Assembly (NCBI RefSeq): GCF_014649495.1
Contig: NZ_BMTD01000028.1
Span: 24,450-88,449, forward strand
Reading direction: 5' to 3'
Origin: Streptomyces filipinensis
GTDB taxonomy: Bacteria > Actinomycetota > Actinomycetes > Streptomycetales > Streptomycetaceae
DNA: 64,000 bases
A program made the position numbers and the translations under genes. Every line of letters starts with the position of its first letter. Position 1 is the first letter of the stretch. Positions 44,977 through 54,105 of the stretch are shown here, one piece after another. The notes under the pieces are model-generated. The model was not told the origin of the DNA and searched no databases. It worked only from the letters and a program-made list of their open reading frames with translations.

Positions 44977-46491
44977 GTGACCACCACGACCGACCTGGTG
45001 TCGTACGAGGACGCGCTGGCGTCGTACGACCCCGTCATGGGCCTTGAGGTCCATGTCGAACTCGGCACCAAGACCAAGATGTTCTGCGGCTGTTCGACCG
45101 AGCTCGGTCAGGACGCCAACACGCAGACCTGCCCCACCTGCCTCGGCCTGCCCGGCGCGCTCCCGGTCGTCAACGCGACCGGCGTCGAGTCCGCGATCAA
45201 GATCGGTCTCGCGCTGAACTGCGAGATCGCCGAGTGGTGCCGCTTCGCCCGGAAGAACTACTTCTATCCGGACATGCCGAAGAACTTCCAGACCTCCCAG
45301 TACGACGAGCCGATCGCCTTCAACGGCTACCTCGACGTGCAGCTGGAGGACGGCGAGAGCTTCCGTGTGGAGATCGAGCGCGCCCACATGGAGGAGGACA
45401 CCGGCAAGTCGACGCACGTCGGCGGCGCCACCGGCCGTATCCACGGCGCGTCCCACTCCCTGCTGGACTACAACCGCGCCGGCATCCCGCTCATCGAGAT
45501 CGTCACCAAGCCGATCGTCGGGGCCGGCGAGCGCGCGCCCGAGGTGGCGAAGGCGTACGTCCGTGAGCTGCGCGAGCTCATCCGTGCCCTCGGCGTGTCC
45601 GAGGCCCGCATGGAGATGGGCCAGATGCGCTGCGACGTCAACCTGTCGCTGATGCCCAAGGGCAGCGAGAAGTTCGGCACGCGCTCGGAGACGAAGAACG
45701 TCAACTCCCTGCGCTCGGTGGAGCGTGCGGCCCGCTACGAGATCATGCGCCACGCGGCCGTGCTCTCCGGCGGCGGCACGATCGTCCAGGAGACCCGCCA
45801 CTTCCACGAGGACACCGGGTCCACCACCTCGGGACGCGTGAAGGAGGAGGCCGAGGACTACCGGTACTTCCCGGAGCCCGACCTCGTCCCGGTCGCGCCC
45901 TCGCGCGAGTGGGTCGAGGAGATCCGCGCGGCGCTGCCCGAGCTGCCGCTGGCCCGCCGCACCCGGCTGCTCGCCGAGTGGGGCATCTCCGCCACCGACA
46001 TGCAGGCGATCCTCAACGCCGGCGCGCTGGACCCGATCGTCGCCACGATCGACGCCGGTGCCGACGCGGCCTCCGCCCGCAAGTGGTGGATGGGCGAACT
46101 GGCGCGCAGCGCCAACGAGTCCGGCAAGGCGCTGGACGAGCTGGCGATCACCCCGGCGCAGGTGGCCAGGGTCGCCGAGCTCGTCGCGAAGGGCGACCTG
46201 AACGACAAGCTGGCGCGCCAGGTCATCGAGGGCGTCCTCGCGGGCGAGGGCACCCCGGACGAGGTCGTCGACAAGCGCGGTCTGAAGGTCGTCTCCGACG
46301 AGGGCGCGCTGACCGCCGCCGTCGAGGAGGCCATCGCCGGCAACCCGGGCATCGCGGACAAGATCCGCGGCGGCAAGGTCGCCGCGGCCGGCGCCCTGGT
46401 CGGCGCGGTCATGAAGGCGACCCGCGGCCAGGCCGACGCGGCCCGCGTCAAGGAGCTGATCCTCCAGAAGCTGGGCGTCAGCGAGGGCTGA
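44977..46491 (+). CDS. gatB: Glu-tRNA(Gln)/Asp-tRNA(Asn) amidotransferase subunit B
   Basis: The 504-residue tRNA-binding subunit has the cradle-domain motifs MGLEVHVELGTKTKMFCGC and QTCPTCLGLPGALPVVN with zinc-type cysteines, RKNYFYPDMPKNFQTSQYD, and the C-terminal YqeY-like tail (NPGIADKIRGGKVAAAGALVGAVMKAT). GTG 44977 follows GAGAGGGAAG. The operon ends in the intrinsic terminator at 46500. Confidence 0.97.
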   Translation: MTTTTDLVSYEDALASYDPVMGLEVHVELGTKTKMFCGCSTELGQDANTQTCPTCLGLPGALPVVNATGVESAIKIGLALNCEIAEWCRFARKNYFYPDMPKNFQTSQYDEPIAFNGYLDVQLEDGESFRVEIERAHMEEDTGKSTHVGGATGRIHGASHSLLDYNRAGIPLIEIVTKPIVGAGERAPEVAKAYVRELRELIRALGVSEARMEMGQMRCDVNLSLMPKGSEKFGTRSETKNVNSLRSVERAARYEIMRHAAVLSGGGTIVQETRHFHEDTGSTTSGRVKEEAEDYRYFPEPDLVPVAPSREWVEEIRAALPELPLARRTRLLAEWGISATDMQAILNAGALDPIVATIDAGADAASARKWWMGELARSANESGKALDELAITPAQVARVAELVAKGDLNDKLARQVIEGVLAGEGTPDEVVDKRGLKVVSDEGALTAAVEEAIAGNPGIADKIRGGKVAAAGALVGAVMKATRGQADAARVKELILQKLGVSEG

Positions 46492-46499
46492 GCACCTGT

Positions 46500-46542
46500 C
46501 GTACGGCCCCGGAGGCATGTCCTCCGGGGCCGTACGCCTTTT
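46500..46542 (+). terminator. Intrinsic terminator of the gat operon
   Basis: CGTACGGCCCCGGAGG (46500-46515) pairs perfectly with its complement at 46521-46536 around CATGT, then a T-rich CCTTTTCT follows. This 16-bp stem with T tract is among the clearest terminators in the window. Confidence 0.92.
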
Positions 46543-46624
46543 CTGACGTCCCGAAGTGCACCCCGGGGCGACAGAGTTCGGTGAAGTGTCCTGTGATGTC
46601 CCTCCCACTCTTGTGAATAACCCC

Positions 46625-46645
46625 ACGATCACGGCAAACGATCAC
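46625..46645. repeat. Direct repeat in the MMPL gene upstream region
   Basis: ACGATCAC occurs at 46625-46632 and 46638-46645, a 13-base period, about 120 bases upstream of the exporter start. It might be a regulator site; the rest of the 265-base gap shows nothing else clear. Confidence 0.3.
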
Positions 46646-46756
46646 TTTCGCCTGCAAGAGTGTCCTGCGATTCCTCATACGTTCTTCGCGGGCTCTTCAC
46701 CTCATGGACGATCGTTCCCGGTCAAAGATCCACGCACCATCACTGGGAGCACGTCC

Positions 46757-48988
46757 GTGGCAGACCTCGCCCGTTGGTGTGTCCGGCACCGGCTGATCGC
46801 CGTGCTGCTGTGGCTCCTCGCCTTCGGCGGGGTCACCGCGGCCGCCGCCGTCGCCGGTTCGTCGTACTCGAACGACTACGACGTCCCCGGTACCGAGTCC
46901 GGCCGCGCGGCGCAGCTGCTCCAGGACGGCTTCCCGGGCCTGGGCGGGGACAGCGACACCGTCGTCTGGCACACCGTCAGCGGCACCGTCCGCGCCGCCG
47001 GCGTCGAACGGACCATGACCCGCACCCTGCACCGGATCGCCTCGCTGCCCGACGTCGCCTCGGTGACCGGCCCGTACGGCAGGCACGGCGCGCACCGGAT
47101 CAGCGCCGACGGGCGTACCGCCTACGCGACCGTCACCTTCACCCGGCCGGCCGACCACGTCGGCGCGTCCGAGGCGCGGGCCGTGGTGCGCACCGCCAAG
47201 GCCGCCCAGGGCGACGGGCTCCGGGTGGAGCTGGGCGGCAGCGCGATCGGCCTCACGGAGTCCCCGCGCGAGCACACCGCCGAGGTGGTCGGCGTACTCG
47301 TCGCGGCCGTCGTGCTGTTCCTCGCCTTCGGTTCGCTCGCCGCCTCGGCGCTGCCCATCGCCACCGCCCTGGTCGGCGTGGGCACCGCCTACGCCGGCAT
47401 CGGGCTGCTCGGACACGCCATGACCGTCGCCGACTTCGCACCGATGCTCGGCATGCTGATCGGCCTCGGCGTCGGCATCGACTACGCGCTGTTCATCGTC
47501 ACCCGGCACCGGCGCGGCCTGAGACGCGGCCTGAGCGTCACCGAGGCCGCCGTGAACGCCGTGGCCACCACGGGACGCGCGGTCGTCTTCGCGGGTGCGA
47601 CGGTGTGCATAGCCCTGCTGGGGATGCTGACCCTGCGGCTGGGCTTCCTCAACGGCGTCGCGGTCGCCGCCTCGCTGACGGTGGTGCTCACCGTCGCGGC
47701 CTCGGTCACCCTGCTGCCTGCCCTGCTGTCGTACATCGGCCCCCGGGCCCTCAGCCGCCGGGAGCGGGGCCGGCTCGCCGCGCACGGACCCCGCCCGGAG
47801 CTGCCCACCGGTCTGGCCGCCCGCTGGTCGGCGCTCGTCGAACGCCGCCCCAAGCTGCTCGGCTCGCTCGCCGTCGCCGTCGTCGCGCTGCTCGCCCTGC
47901 CGGCCCTCTCCCTCCACCTCGGCACCTCCGACCAGGGCAACGATCCGCGTACCTCCACCACCCGCAAGGCCTACGACCTGCTCGCCGACGGCTTCGGCCC
48001 CGGAGTGAACGGACCGCTCACCCTGGTGACCCGGGTGGACGGCGGCGCCGACGAGCTCGCCCTGGACAACCTCGACACCACCCTGCGCGCCACCCGCGGC
48101 ATCGCCTCCGTCACCCCGGCCACCTACTCCGCCGGCGGCGGCACCGCCTACCTCACCGTCGTCCCCGACGCCGCGCCGCAGTCGCAGGACACCAGCGACC
48201 TCGTGGACCGGCTGCGCACCGAGGTGCTGCCGCGCGCGGAGACCGGCACCTCCCTCGACATCCAGGTCGGCGGGGTCACCGCCGGCTACGACGACTTCGC
48301 GGATGTGATCGTCGGCAAACTGCCGCTGTTCGTCGGCGCGGTCATCGGACTCGGCTGTCTGCTGCTGCTCGTCGCGTTCCGTTCGCTCGGCATCCCGCTG
48401 AAGGCCGCAGTGATGAACATCGCCGCCGTGGCCGCCGCGTTCGGCATCGTGGTCGCCGTCTTCCAGTGGGGCTGGGGCAGCGAACTGCTCGGCCTCGGCC
48501 GGGCGGGTCCCATCGAGCCGTTCCTGCCCGTGATCATGGTGTCCGTCCTCTTCGGACTCTCCATGGACTACCAGGTCTTCCTGGTCAGCCGGATGTACGA
48601 GGAGTGGCTGGAGACCGGCGACAACCGGCGCGCCGTCCGCGTCGGCCTCGCCGAGACCAGCCGGGTCATCAACTCGGCCGCGATCATCATGATCTCGGTC
48701 TTCCTCGCCTTCGTGCTCAGCGGCGACCGGGTGATCGCCATGTTCGGCATCGCCCTGGCCTCGGCCGTCGCCGTGGACGCCTTCGTGCTGCGCACCCTGC
48801 TCGTGCCGGCGCTGATGCATCTGCTCGGCGCCGCCAACTGGTGGCTGCCCGCCTGGCTGGAGCGGCTGCTGCCCCGCGTCAGCATCGAACCGCCCGAGTG
48901 CCGCGCCGCGCATGAGAGGCTCGGCGAGGTCTCGGTGGACGAACTGCGGAAGGACCAGCAGCACGATGTACGCGATATCCCTGGGTGA
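46757..48988 (+). CDS. MMPL-family membrane exporter
   Basis: The 743-residue RND-like protein has two MMPL halves. Each has an outer domain after the first helix (VAGSSYSNDYDVPGTES in the first half) and a block of five helices; conserved segments are GMLIGLGVGIDYALFIVTRHRR and VLFGLSMDYQVFLVSRMYEEW, which carry the Asp-Tyr pairs of the proton relay. Such proteins export lipids or secondary metabolites. GTG 46757 follows GGGAGC; a longer open frame is not family-like. Its end overlaps the GNAT gene start by 23 bases. Confidence 0.93.
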   Translation: MADLARWCVRHRLIAVLLWLLAFGGVTAAAAVAGSSYSNDYDVPGTESGRAAQLLQDGFPGLGGDSDTVVWHTVSGTVRAAGVERTMTRTLHRIASLPDVASVTGPYGRHGAHRISADGRTAYATVTFTRPADHVGASEARAVVRTAKAAQGDGLRVELGGSAIGLTESPREHTAEVVGVLVAAVVLFLAFGSLAASALPIATALVGVGTAYAGIGLLGHAMTVADFAPMLGMLIGLGVGIDYALFIVTRHRRGLRRGLSVTEAAVNAVATTGRAVVFAGATVCIALLGMLTLRLGFLNGVAVAASLTVVLTVAASVTLLPALLSYIGPRALSRRERGRLAAHGPRPELPTGLAARWSALVERRPKLLGSLAVAVVALLALPALSLHLGTSDQGNDPRTSTTRKAYDLLADGFGPGVNGPLTLVTRVDGGADELALDNLDTTLRATRGIASVTPATYSAGGGTAYLTVVPDAAPQSQDTSDLVDRLRTEVLPRAETGTSLDIQVGGVTAGYDDFADVIVGKLPLFVGAVIGLGCLLLLVAFRSLGIPLKAAVMNIAAVAAAFGIVVAVFQWGWGSELLGLGRAGPIEPFLPVIMVSVLFGLSMDYQVFLVSRMYEEWLETGDNRRAVRVGLAETSRVINSAAIIMISVFLAFVLSGDRVIAMFGIALASAVAVDAFVLRTLLVPALMHLLGAANWWLPAWLERLLPRVSIEPPECRAAHERLGEVSVDELRKDQQHDVRDIPG

Positions 48989-49541
48989 CGACGGAGCCGA
49001 GCTGCGGCCCCTGGAGGTCTGGCACGCCGAGGAACTCCTCGCCGACATCGACCGGGGACGGGAGTTCATCGGCCGGCACATCGGGCTGCCGGACGTGATC
49101 ACCGACCTGGACAGCGCCCGGGCCTATCTGAAGTCGTACGCCGACAAGCGCGGCGCCGACGCCGGCAGCCTGCACGGCATCTGGCTGGGCGGGAAGCTGG
49201 TCGGCGGCCTGCTGTTCCGCGTGTGGGACACGTCGGGCGGAGTGTGCGAGGCCGGCTGCTGGCTGGAGCCGGCCGCGGCCGGGCGCGGACTGGTCACGCG
49301 GGGCATGCGGGTGCTGCTGGAGTGGGCCTTCGAGGAGCGCGGCATGCACCGGGTGGAGTGGCTCGTCTCCACGGCCAACGAGCCCAGCATCGGCGTGGCC
49401 CGGCGGCTCGGCATGACCCGCGAGGGCGTGCTCCGCGAGAACTACGCGTACCGGGGTGTGCGTGCCAGCACCGAGGTCTGGGCGGTGCTCGCCCCCGAGT
49501 GGCGTGCGGCACGCGCGCGTGGCGCGCACAACGATCATTAA
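48966..49541 (+). CDS. GNAT-family N-acetyltransferase (RimL-like)
   Basis: The 191-residue protein has a GNAT fold with acetyl-CoA site region CWLEPAAAGRGLVTRGMRVLLEWAF and the RimL-type ending HRVEWLVSTANEPSIGVARRLGMTREGVLREN. Relatives acetylate N-terminal amines of ribosomal proteins or small amines. GGAAGGA precedes ATG 48966 and the gene overlaps the MMPL stop, so they are coupled. Its final codons are part of an 11-bp tandem repeat. Confidence 0.92.
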   Translation: MYAISLGDDGAELRPLEVWHAEELLADIDRGREFIGRHIGLPDVITDLDSARAYLKSYADKRGADAGSLHGIWLGGKLVGGLLFRVWDTSGGVCEAGCWLEPAAAGRGLVTRGMRVLLEWAFEERGMHRVEWLVSTANEPSIGVARRLGMTREGVLRENYAYRGVRASTEVWAVLAPEWRAARARGAHNDH

Positions 49542-49552
49542 ACGATCATTAA
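49531..49552. repeat. 11-bp tandem repeat over the GNAT stop codon
   Basis: ACGATCATTAA is present twice in direct succession (49531-49541, 49542-49552). The first copy carries the TAA stop, so the second would give a spare stop. This AT-rich pair stands out from the GC-rich flanks and could arise by slippage or act in regulation. Confidence 0.6.
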
Positions 49553-49587
49553 GGGACCTCTCAGACAGGGTCCGTACGGTGCCGGGC

Positions 49588-50166
49588 ATGGCTACGAAGA
49601 CAGAGGAAGACGCCAGGACCGGTACCGAGGCGCAGGCCGACGAGACGGCGGTGGAGGCCGTCACCACCGAGGACGAAGCCGCGCGGGCGGAGACCCGCGA
49701 GGACGACTCCGAGCAGGCGGAGACCACTGAGGAAGGGGTCTTCGGAGAGCAGGAACCCGAGGAGAAGGTGCCCTCCGGGGTCGGCCAGGGCGCCGGGGCC
49801 GTCGTCTCGGCGGCACTGGGCCTCGTCTCGCTCAGCGGCGGCTGGATCGGCACCGTCGCCGGCGCCCGCGAGCAGCTCGTCGGCCAGCTGCGGACCTCCT
49901 CCACGGCGGGCGTCGCCACCCAGATCAAGGCGGTCTACGGCAACGCCTGGCAGAGCACCGCGCTGTGGGCCGGCCTGTTCGCGCTGGCCGCGCTGCTCAC
50001 GGGCGTGGTCGTGCTCGCCCGGCCCGCCTTCGGCGCCCCCGGCCGCCCCCAGGCCCCCTGGACCAAATCCGTCGCCTGGGCCGGTGTCTCGCTCGGTGTC
50101 ATCGGGCTGCTGCTGGCGGGTCTGAAGTACTCCGACGTCCTGCTCGGCCTGCCCTCGACCGGCTGA
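49588..50166 (+). CDS. Membrane protein with acidic N-terminus
   Basis: The 192-residue protein starts with about 65 Glu/Thr/Asp-rich residues (ATKTEEDARTGTEAQADE) likely disordered in the cytoplasm, then helices GAGAVVSAALGLVSLSGGWIG, TALWAGLFALAALLTGVVVL and WAGVSLGVIGLLLAGLKYSD. No family is recognised. It follows the GNAT gene by 46 bases. The ribosome site is weak. Confidence 0.7.
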   Translation: MATKTEEDARTGTEAQADETAVEAVTTEDEAARAETREDDSEQAETTEEGVFGEQEPEEKVPSGVGQGAGAVVSAALGLVSLSGGWIGTVAGAREQLVGQLRTSSTAGVATQIKAVYGNAWQSTALWAGLFALAALLTGVVVLARPAFGAPGRPQAPWTKSVAWAGVSLGVIGLLLAGLKYSDVLLGLPSTG

Positions 50167-50363
50167 GAACCCGCAGGTCCCCGGGGGCCTTAGGGAGTCC
50201 ATGAGCACCTTAGGGACTCCCTGAGGCCCCTTACGCACGCGTGCGGCCCCTACGCCGCCCGAAGATGCGGAACTCTCCCGATGTGGCACACCCCCCTGGG
50301 AGACGAAGGTGGAGGCATCGCAGAAAGCGACGCACGACACCGACTCTCCTCGAAGGACACGCC

Positions 50364-50555
50364 GTGATCGAGATCGAGTACCACAAGATGCGCTCCGCCC
50401 AGTTGATCCGCGAGGCCGAGCAGGAGCGCCTGGCCCGCAGGATCGCCCGGATGAACCGCACCGCCCGCCACGAGGGCCCGGCCGGCCACGACAGCGCCGC
50501 CGCCGAGTCCCATACCGACCGCCCCCGCCGGCACCGGATCCCACGCACCGCGTGA
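50364..50555 (+). CDS. Small basic coiled protein
   Basis: This 63-residue protein starts GTG 50364 with GAAGGA upstream and has an amphipathic helix (RSAQLIREAEQERLARRIARMNR) followed by a His/Arg-rich tail (RPRRHRIPRTA). No family is recognised. It lies 200 bases before the LAL regulator on the same strand. Composition and ribosome site favour a real gene. Confidence 0.6.
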   Translation: MIEIEYHKMRSAQLIREAEQERLARRIARMNRTARHEGPAGHDSAAAESHTDRPRRHRIPRTA

Positions 50556-50758
50556 ACACCGGCCCGGCGGACCGCGGCGGGACGGCGGGCGGCCGTACGG
50601 GGGTCGGCCGCCTCCCGGACCTCCCGGACCAGGGTCGTACGACTGCCCACCCCAGTCGTACGACCCCTCCGTCCGTCGGCACCACCCTCCCGGCCGCCGG
50701 TACGACGATCGCACCGGATCTGTGGAAAACCGGTGCCCCGACGTCCGCACCCCGTGCG

Positions 50759-53700
50759 ATGCTCGGGCCCGTGGAGACCAGGTCCGTCAGTCCCGTGTTC
50801 GTCGGCCGCACCGAAGAACTGGACACCCTGAACAACGCACTCGCCCGCGCCCGCGCCGGCGAGCCGCAGGCGCTGCTGCTCGGCGGCGAGGCCGGCGTCG
50901 GCAAGACCCGCCTCGTCGAGGAGTTCGCCACGGCCGCCGGCCGGCACGCCGTCGTCGCCGTCGGCGGCTGTGTGGAGATCGGCGCCGACGGGCTGCCGTT
51001 CGCCCCCTTCTCCACCGCCCTGCGCGCCCTGCGCGACGCCCTGCCCGAGGAGTTCGCCGCCGCCGCGCGCGGCCAGGAGGAGGAACTGGCCCGCCTCCTG
51101 CCCGACCTGGGCGAGGCCGGCGCCGGCCGCCACGACGAGCAGGGCATGGCCCGCCTGTTCGAACTCACCGCCCGGCTGCTCGAAGGGATCGCCGCCGACC
51201 GACCCGTCGTGCTCGTCCTGGAGGACCTGCACTGGGCCGACGCCTCCACCCGCCACCTCCTCGCCTACCTCTTCCGCACCCTGCGCGCCGGCCGGCTCCT
51301 CGTCCTCGCCAGCTACCGCTCCGACGACATCCACCGCCGCCACCCGCTGCGCCCCCTGCTCGCCGAACTCGACCGGCTGCGCACCGTCCGCCGTATCGAA
51401 CTCGCCCGCTTCACCCGCGAGGAGGTCGGCCGCCAGATCGCCGGCATCCTCGCCGCCGAACCGGACCCCGCCCAGGTGGACGAGATCTTCGAACGCTCCG
51501 ACGGCAACGCCTTCTTCGTCGAGGAGCTCGCCGTGGCCGCCTGCGACGGCGGACGCACCGGCCTCACCGACTCCCTGCGCGACCTGCTGCTGGTCCGGGT
51601 CGAGGCGCTGCCCGAGAGCGCCCAGCGGGTCGCCCGGGTCGTCGCCGAGGGCGGCTCCACCGTGGAGTACCGGCTGATCGCCGCCGTCGCCCGGCTCGGC
51701 GAGGACGACCTCATCGAGGCGCTGCGGGCCGCCGTCGGCGCCAACCTGCTCACCGTCACCCCGGCCGGCGACGGCTACCGCTTCCGGCACTCCCTGGTCC
51801 GCGAGGCCGTCGCCGACGACCTGCTGCCCGGCGAACGCTCCCGGCTCAACCGCCGCTACGCCGAAGCCCTGGAGGCCGACCCCACGCTCGTCCCGGCCGA
51901 CGCGCGGGTGATGCGCCTGGCCAGCTACTGGTACCACGCCCATGACGCCGCCAAGGCCCTGCCCGCCGTCCTGGACGCCTCCGTCGTGGCCCGCCGCCGA
52001 CACGCCTACACCGAGCAGCTCGGGCTCCTGGAACGGGCGATGGAACTGTGGGACAGCGTCCCGGAAGAGGTCCGCTCGGCCCTGCGCCCGGTCGACTACA
52101 CCGAGGTCTACCCCCCGTGCGGCTGCGACCCCGCCACCACCCCGCTGCGCTACCTCGACCTCATGGCCGAGGCCGCCGTCGCCGGCCGCTTCGGCGGCGA
52201 ACGCGAACGCGCCCTGAAGATCACCAAGCGGGCCCTGCGCCTCCTCGACGACGAGCCGGACCCCCAGCGCGCCGCCTGGTTCTGGGTGCAGCGCTCCCGA
52301 CTGGTCCAGGCCCAGGCCCGCGGGGACGGCTGGCAGGAACTGGCCACCGCCCGGGACCTGGTGCGCGGTCTGCCCCCGTCCGAGGTGCACGCCGAGGTGC
52401 TGGCCCTCGCCGCCGGCTGGTCCATGCTGCACCGGCCCGGACCCGAGGCCTTCGCCGCCGCCGAGCGGGCCGTGGAGTACGCGCGCATGGTCGGCGCCCG
52501 CGACATCGAACTGCACGCCCGCCTCACCCTCGGCGGACTCAGGGTCGACTCCGGAGACCCTGAGACCGGCCTTTCCGAGATGCGGCAGGTGCTGCGGGAC
52601 ACCCTCGCGGAGGGCGCGCACTACGTCGCGGGCCGCGCCTATGTGAACCTGCCGTCCGAGCTGCAGAGCGTCGGCCGCGACCGGGAGGCCGCGCCGCTGA
52701 TGCGCGAGGGCATCGCCTTCGCCCGCCGGTACGGCCTGCTGGACTCCGAGGCCTGGATATGGGGCAACCTGTCCGCCGCGCTCTACTCGCTGGGCCAGTG
52801 GCCCGAGGCCGCCGAGGCCGCCGCGCACGCGACCCGGGGCGCCCACAGCGCCAAGCCCCGTGGCGCGGGCGCGCTGCGTCTGGCACACCTCGCGCTGGCC
52901 CGCGGCGACCTCGCCGAGGCGGCCCGGCAACTCGCCGCCGCCCGCGCCCACTACGGCACCCACGACCCCATGCCCCAGCAGCTCCTGCCGCTGGCCCGGG
53001 TCTCCCTCGGCGTCGCCGCCGAGGAAGGCCGTATCGCCGACGCCCGCGCCGAACTGCTCCAGGCCCTGGACGGCGGCTTCCCACCCGGCACCCACCAGTA
53101 CGGCTGGCCCCTGCTGCGGGCCGCCGCCACCGCCGAGGCCGACGTCCGCGCCCTGCCCGCCGCGCAGCCGGGCCGCACCGAGATCCTCGACCGCCTCGGC
53201 GAAGCCGTACGCCGGCTCACCACCGGCGCCCCGCTCTGGCAGGCCTACGACCTGTGGACCCGCGCCGAACTGCGCCGGACGGAGGGCACCGACACCCCCG
53301 ACGACTGGTCGCCGGTGGTCACCGCCTTCGAGTACCTGGACCGCCCGTACGAACTCGCCCGGGTCCGCCACCGTCTCGCCGGAGCACTCCTGTCCTCCGG
53401 CGCCACACCCCCGGCGGATACGTCCACCGGGGGCGACGACGCACGCGACCGCGCGCTCGAACTGCTCCGGCTGGCGGGGGCGGTCGCCGCCCACCTCGAC
53501 GCCCGGCCCCTCGCCGACGCCGTCAGCCGGCTCGCCCAGCGCGCCCGCCTCAACCTGACCCGCACCCCACGGCAGGCCCTCACTCCCGCGGACCCCGCCG
53601 CGGCCCTCGGACTCACCAGCCGCGAGCGGGACGTCCTTCGCCTGGTCTCGGCCGGCCGCACCAACCGCCAGATCGCCGAGGAGCTGTTCATCTCCCCGAA

Positions 53701-53830
53701 GACGGCGAGCGTCCATGTCTCCAACATCCTGAGCAAACTCGGTGTCTCGGGCCGCGGAGAGGCAGCCGCGGTGGCACATCGGCTCGGGCTGTTCCCGGCC
53801 GAGACGCTCACTGCCGGAACGACGGGCTGA
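50759..53830 (+). CDS. LAL-type LuxR-family ATPase regulator
   Basis: The 1023-residue protein has an N-terminal AAA ATPase with Walker A GGEAGVGKTRLVEEF and Walker B VVLVLEDLHWADAST, a long TPR-like middle region, and a C-terminal LuxR helix-turn-helix (LTSRERDVLRLVSAGRTNRQ...IAEELFISPKTASVHVSNIL). Large ATP-binding LuxR proteins of about this size are activators of pathway genes in Streptomyces. ATG 50759 is used; GTG 50771 also fits the conserved start PVFVGRTEEL. It is not beside a biosynthetic cluster here, and its target is unknown. Confidence 0.92.
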   Translation: MLGPVETRSVSPVFVGRTEELDTLNNALARARAGEPQALLLGGEAGVGKTRLVEEFATAAGRHAVVAVGGCVEIGADGLPFAPFSTALRALRDALPEEFAAAARGQEEELARLLPDLGEAGAGRHDEQGMARLFELTARLLEGIAADRPVVLVLEDLHWADASTRHLLAYLFRTLRAGRLLVLASYRSDDIHRRHPLRPLLAELDRLRTVRRIELARFTREEVGRQIAGILAAEPDPAQVDEIFERSDGNAFFVEELAVAACDGGRTGLTDSLRDLLLVRVEALPESAQRVARVVAEGGSTVEYRLIAAVARLGEDDLIEALRAAVGANLLTVTPAGDGYRFRHSLVREAVADDLLPGERSRLNRRYAEALEADPTLVPADARVMRLASYWYHAHDAAKALPAVLDASVVARRRHAYTEQLGLLERAMELWDSVPEEVRSALRPVDYTEVYPPCGCDPATTPLRYLDLMAEAAVAGRFGGERERALKITKRALRLLDDEPDPQRAAWFWVQRSRLVQAQARGDGWQELATARDLVRGLPPSEVHAEVLALAAGWSMLHRPGPEAFAAAERAVEYARMVGARDIELHARLTLGGLRVDSGDPETGLSEMRQVLRDTLAEGAHYVAGRAYVNLPSELQSVGRDREAAPLMREGIAFARRYGLLDSEAWIWGNLSAALYSLGQWPEAAEAAAHATRGAHSAKPRGAGALRLAHLALARGDLAEAARQLAAARAHYGTHDPMPQQLLPLARVSLGVAAEEGRIADARAELLQALDGGFPPGTHQYGWPLLRAAATAEADVRALPAAQPGRTEILDRLGEAVRRLTTGAPLWQAYDLWTRAELRRTEGTDTPDDWSPVVTAFEYLDRPYELARVRHRLAGALLSSGATPPADTSTGGDDARDRALELLRLAGAVAAHLDARPLADAVSRLAQRARLNLTRTPRQALTPADPAAALGLTSRERDVLRLVSAGRTNRQIAEELFISPKTASVHVSNILSKLGVSGRGEAAAVAHRLGLFPAETLTAGTTG

Positions 53831-53880
53831 TGCCTAGGCTGGAAAAAAGGCCATGAGGAGGAGAAAGCGGGGGAGAGGCC

Positions 53881-54102
53881 GTGTTCAACGCCTTTGAGGA
53901 ACTGTTCGCACCCAGTCGCAAACACACCCGGGACGAAGAGAACCGGCTTGAGCTGACCCGCGAGGACGTCGGCGACAACGATCCCGGACGGGGTCCGATA
54001 GACCTGGCGTCCGGGAAGGCCGTCATACGGCTGCCGGAACCACCACCGGCCGCGACGGAGCCGGCGGCGAGCGGGGACGAGGGGCGGACCGGCGAGCGCT
54101 GA
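53881..54102 (+). CDS. DUF6191-like small protein
   Basis: The 73-residue protein begins MFNAFEELFAPSRKHTRDEE and has RLELTREDVGDNDPGRGPIDL, a pattern I recall from DUF6191 proteins of Streptomyces. It is soluble and acidic with a Pro-rich end. GGGGGAGAGG precedes GTG 53881. It follows the LAL regulator by 50 bases and ends three bases from the convergent dehydrogenase gene. Confidence 0.8.
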   Translation: MFNAFEELFAPSRKHTRDEENRLELTREDVGDNDPGRGPIDLASGKAVIRLPEPPPAATEPAASGDEGRTGER

Positions 54103-54105
54103 GTC

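Noticed and set aside
50231..53779. Very long open frame on the minus strand opposite the LAL regulator
   Set aside because: It is an antisense shadow: Gly/Ala/Val-rich, no domains, and explained by the high third-position GC of the plus-strand gene.
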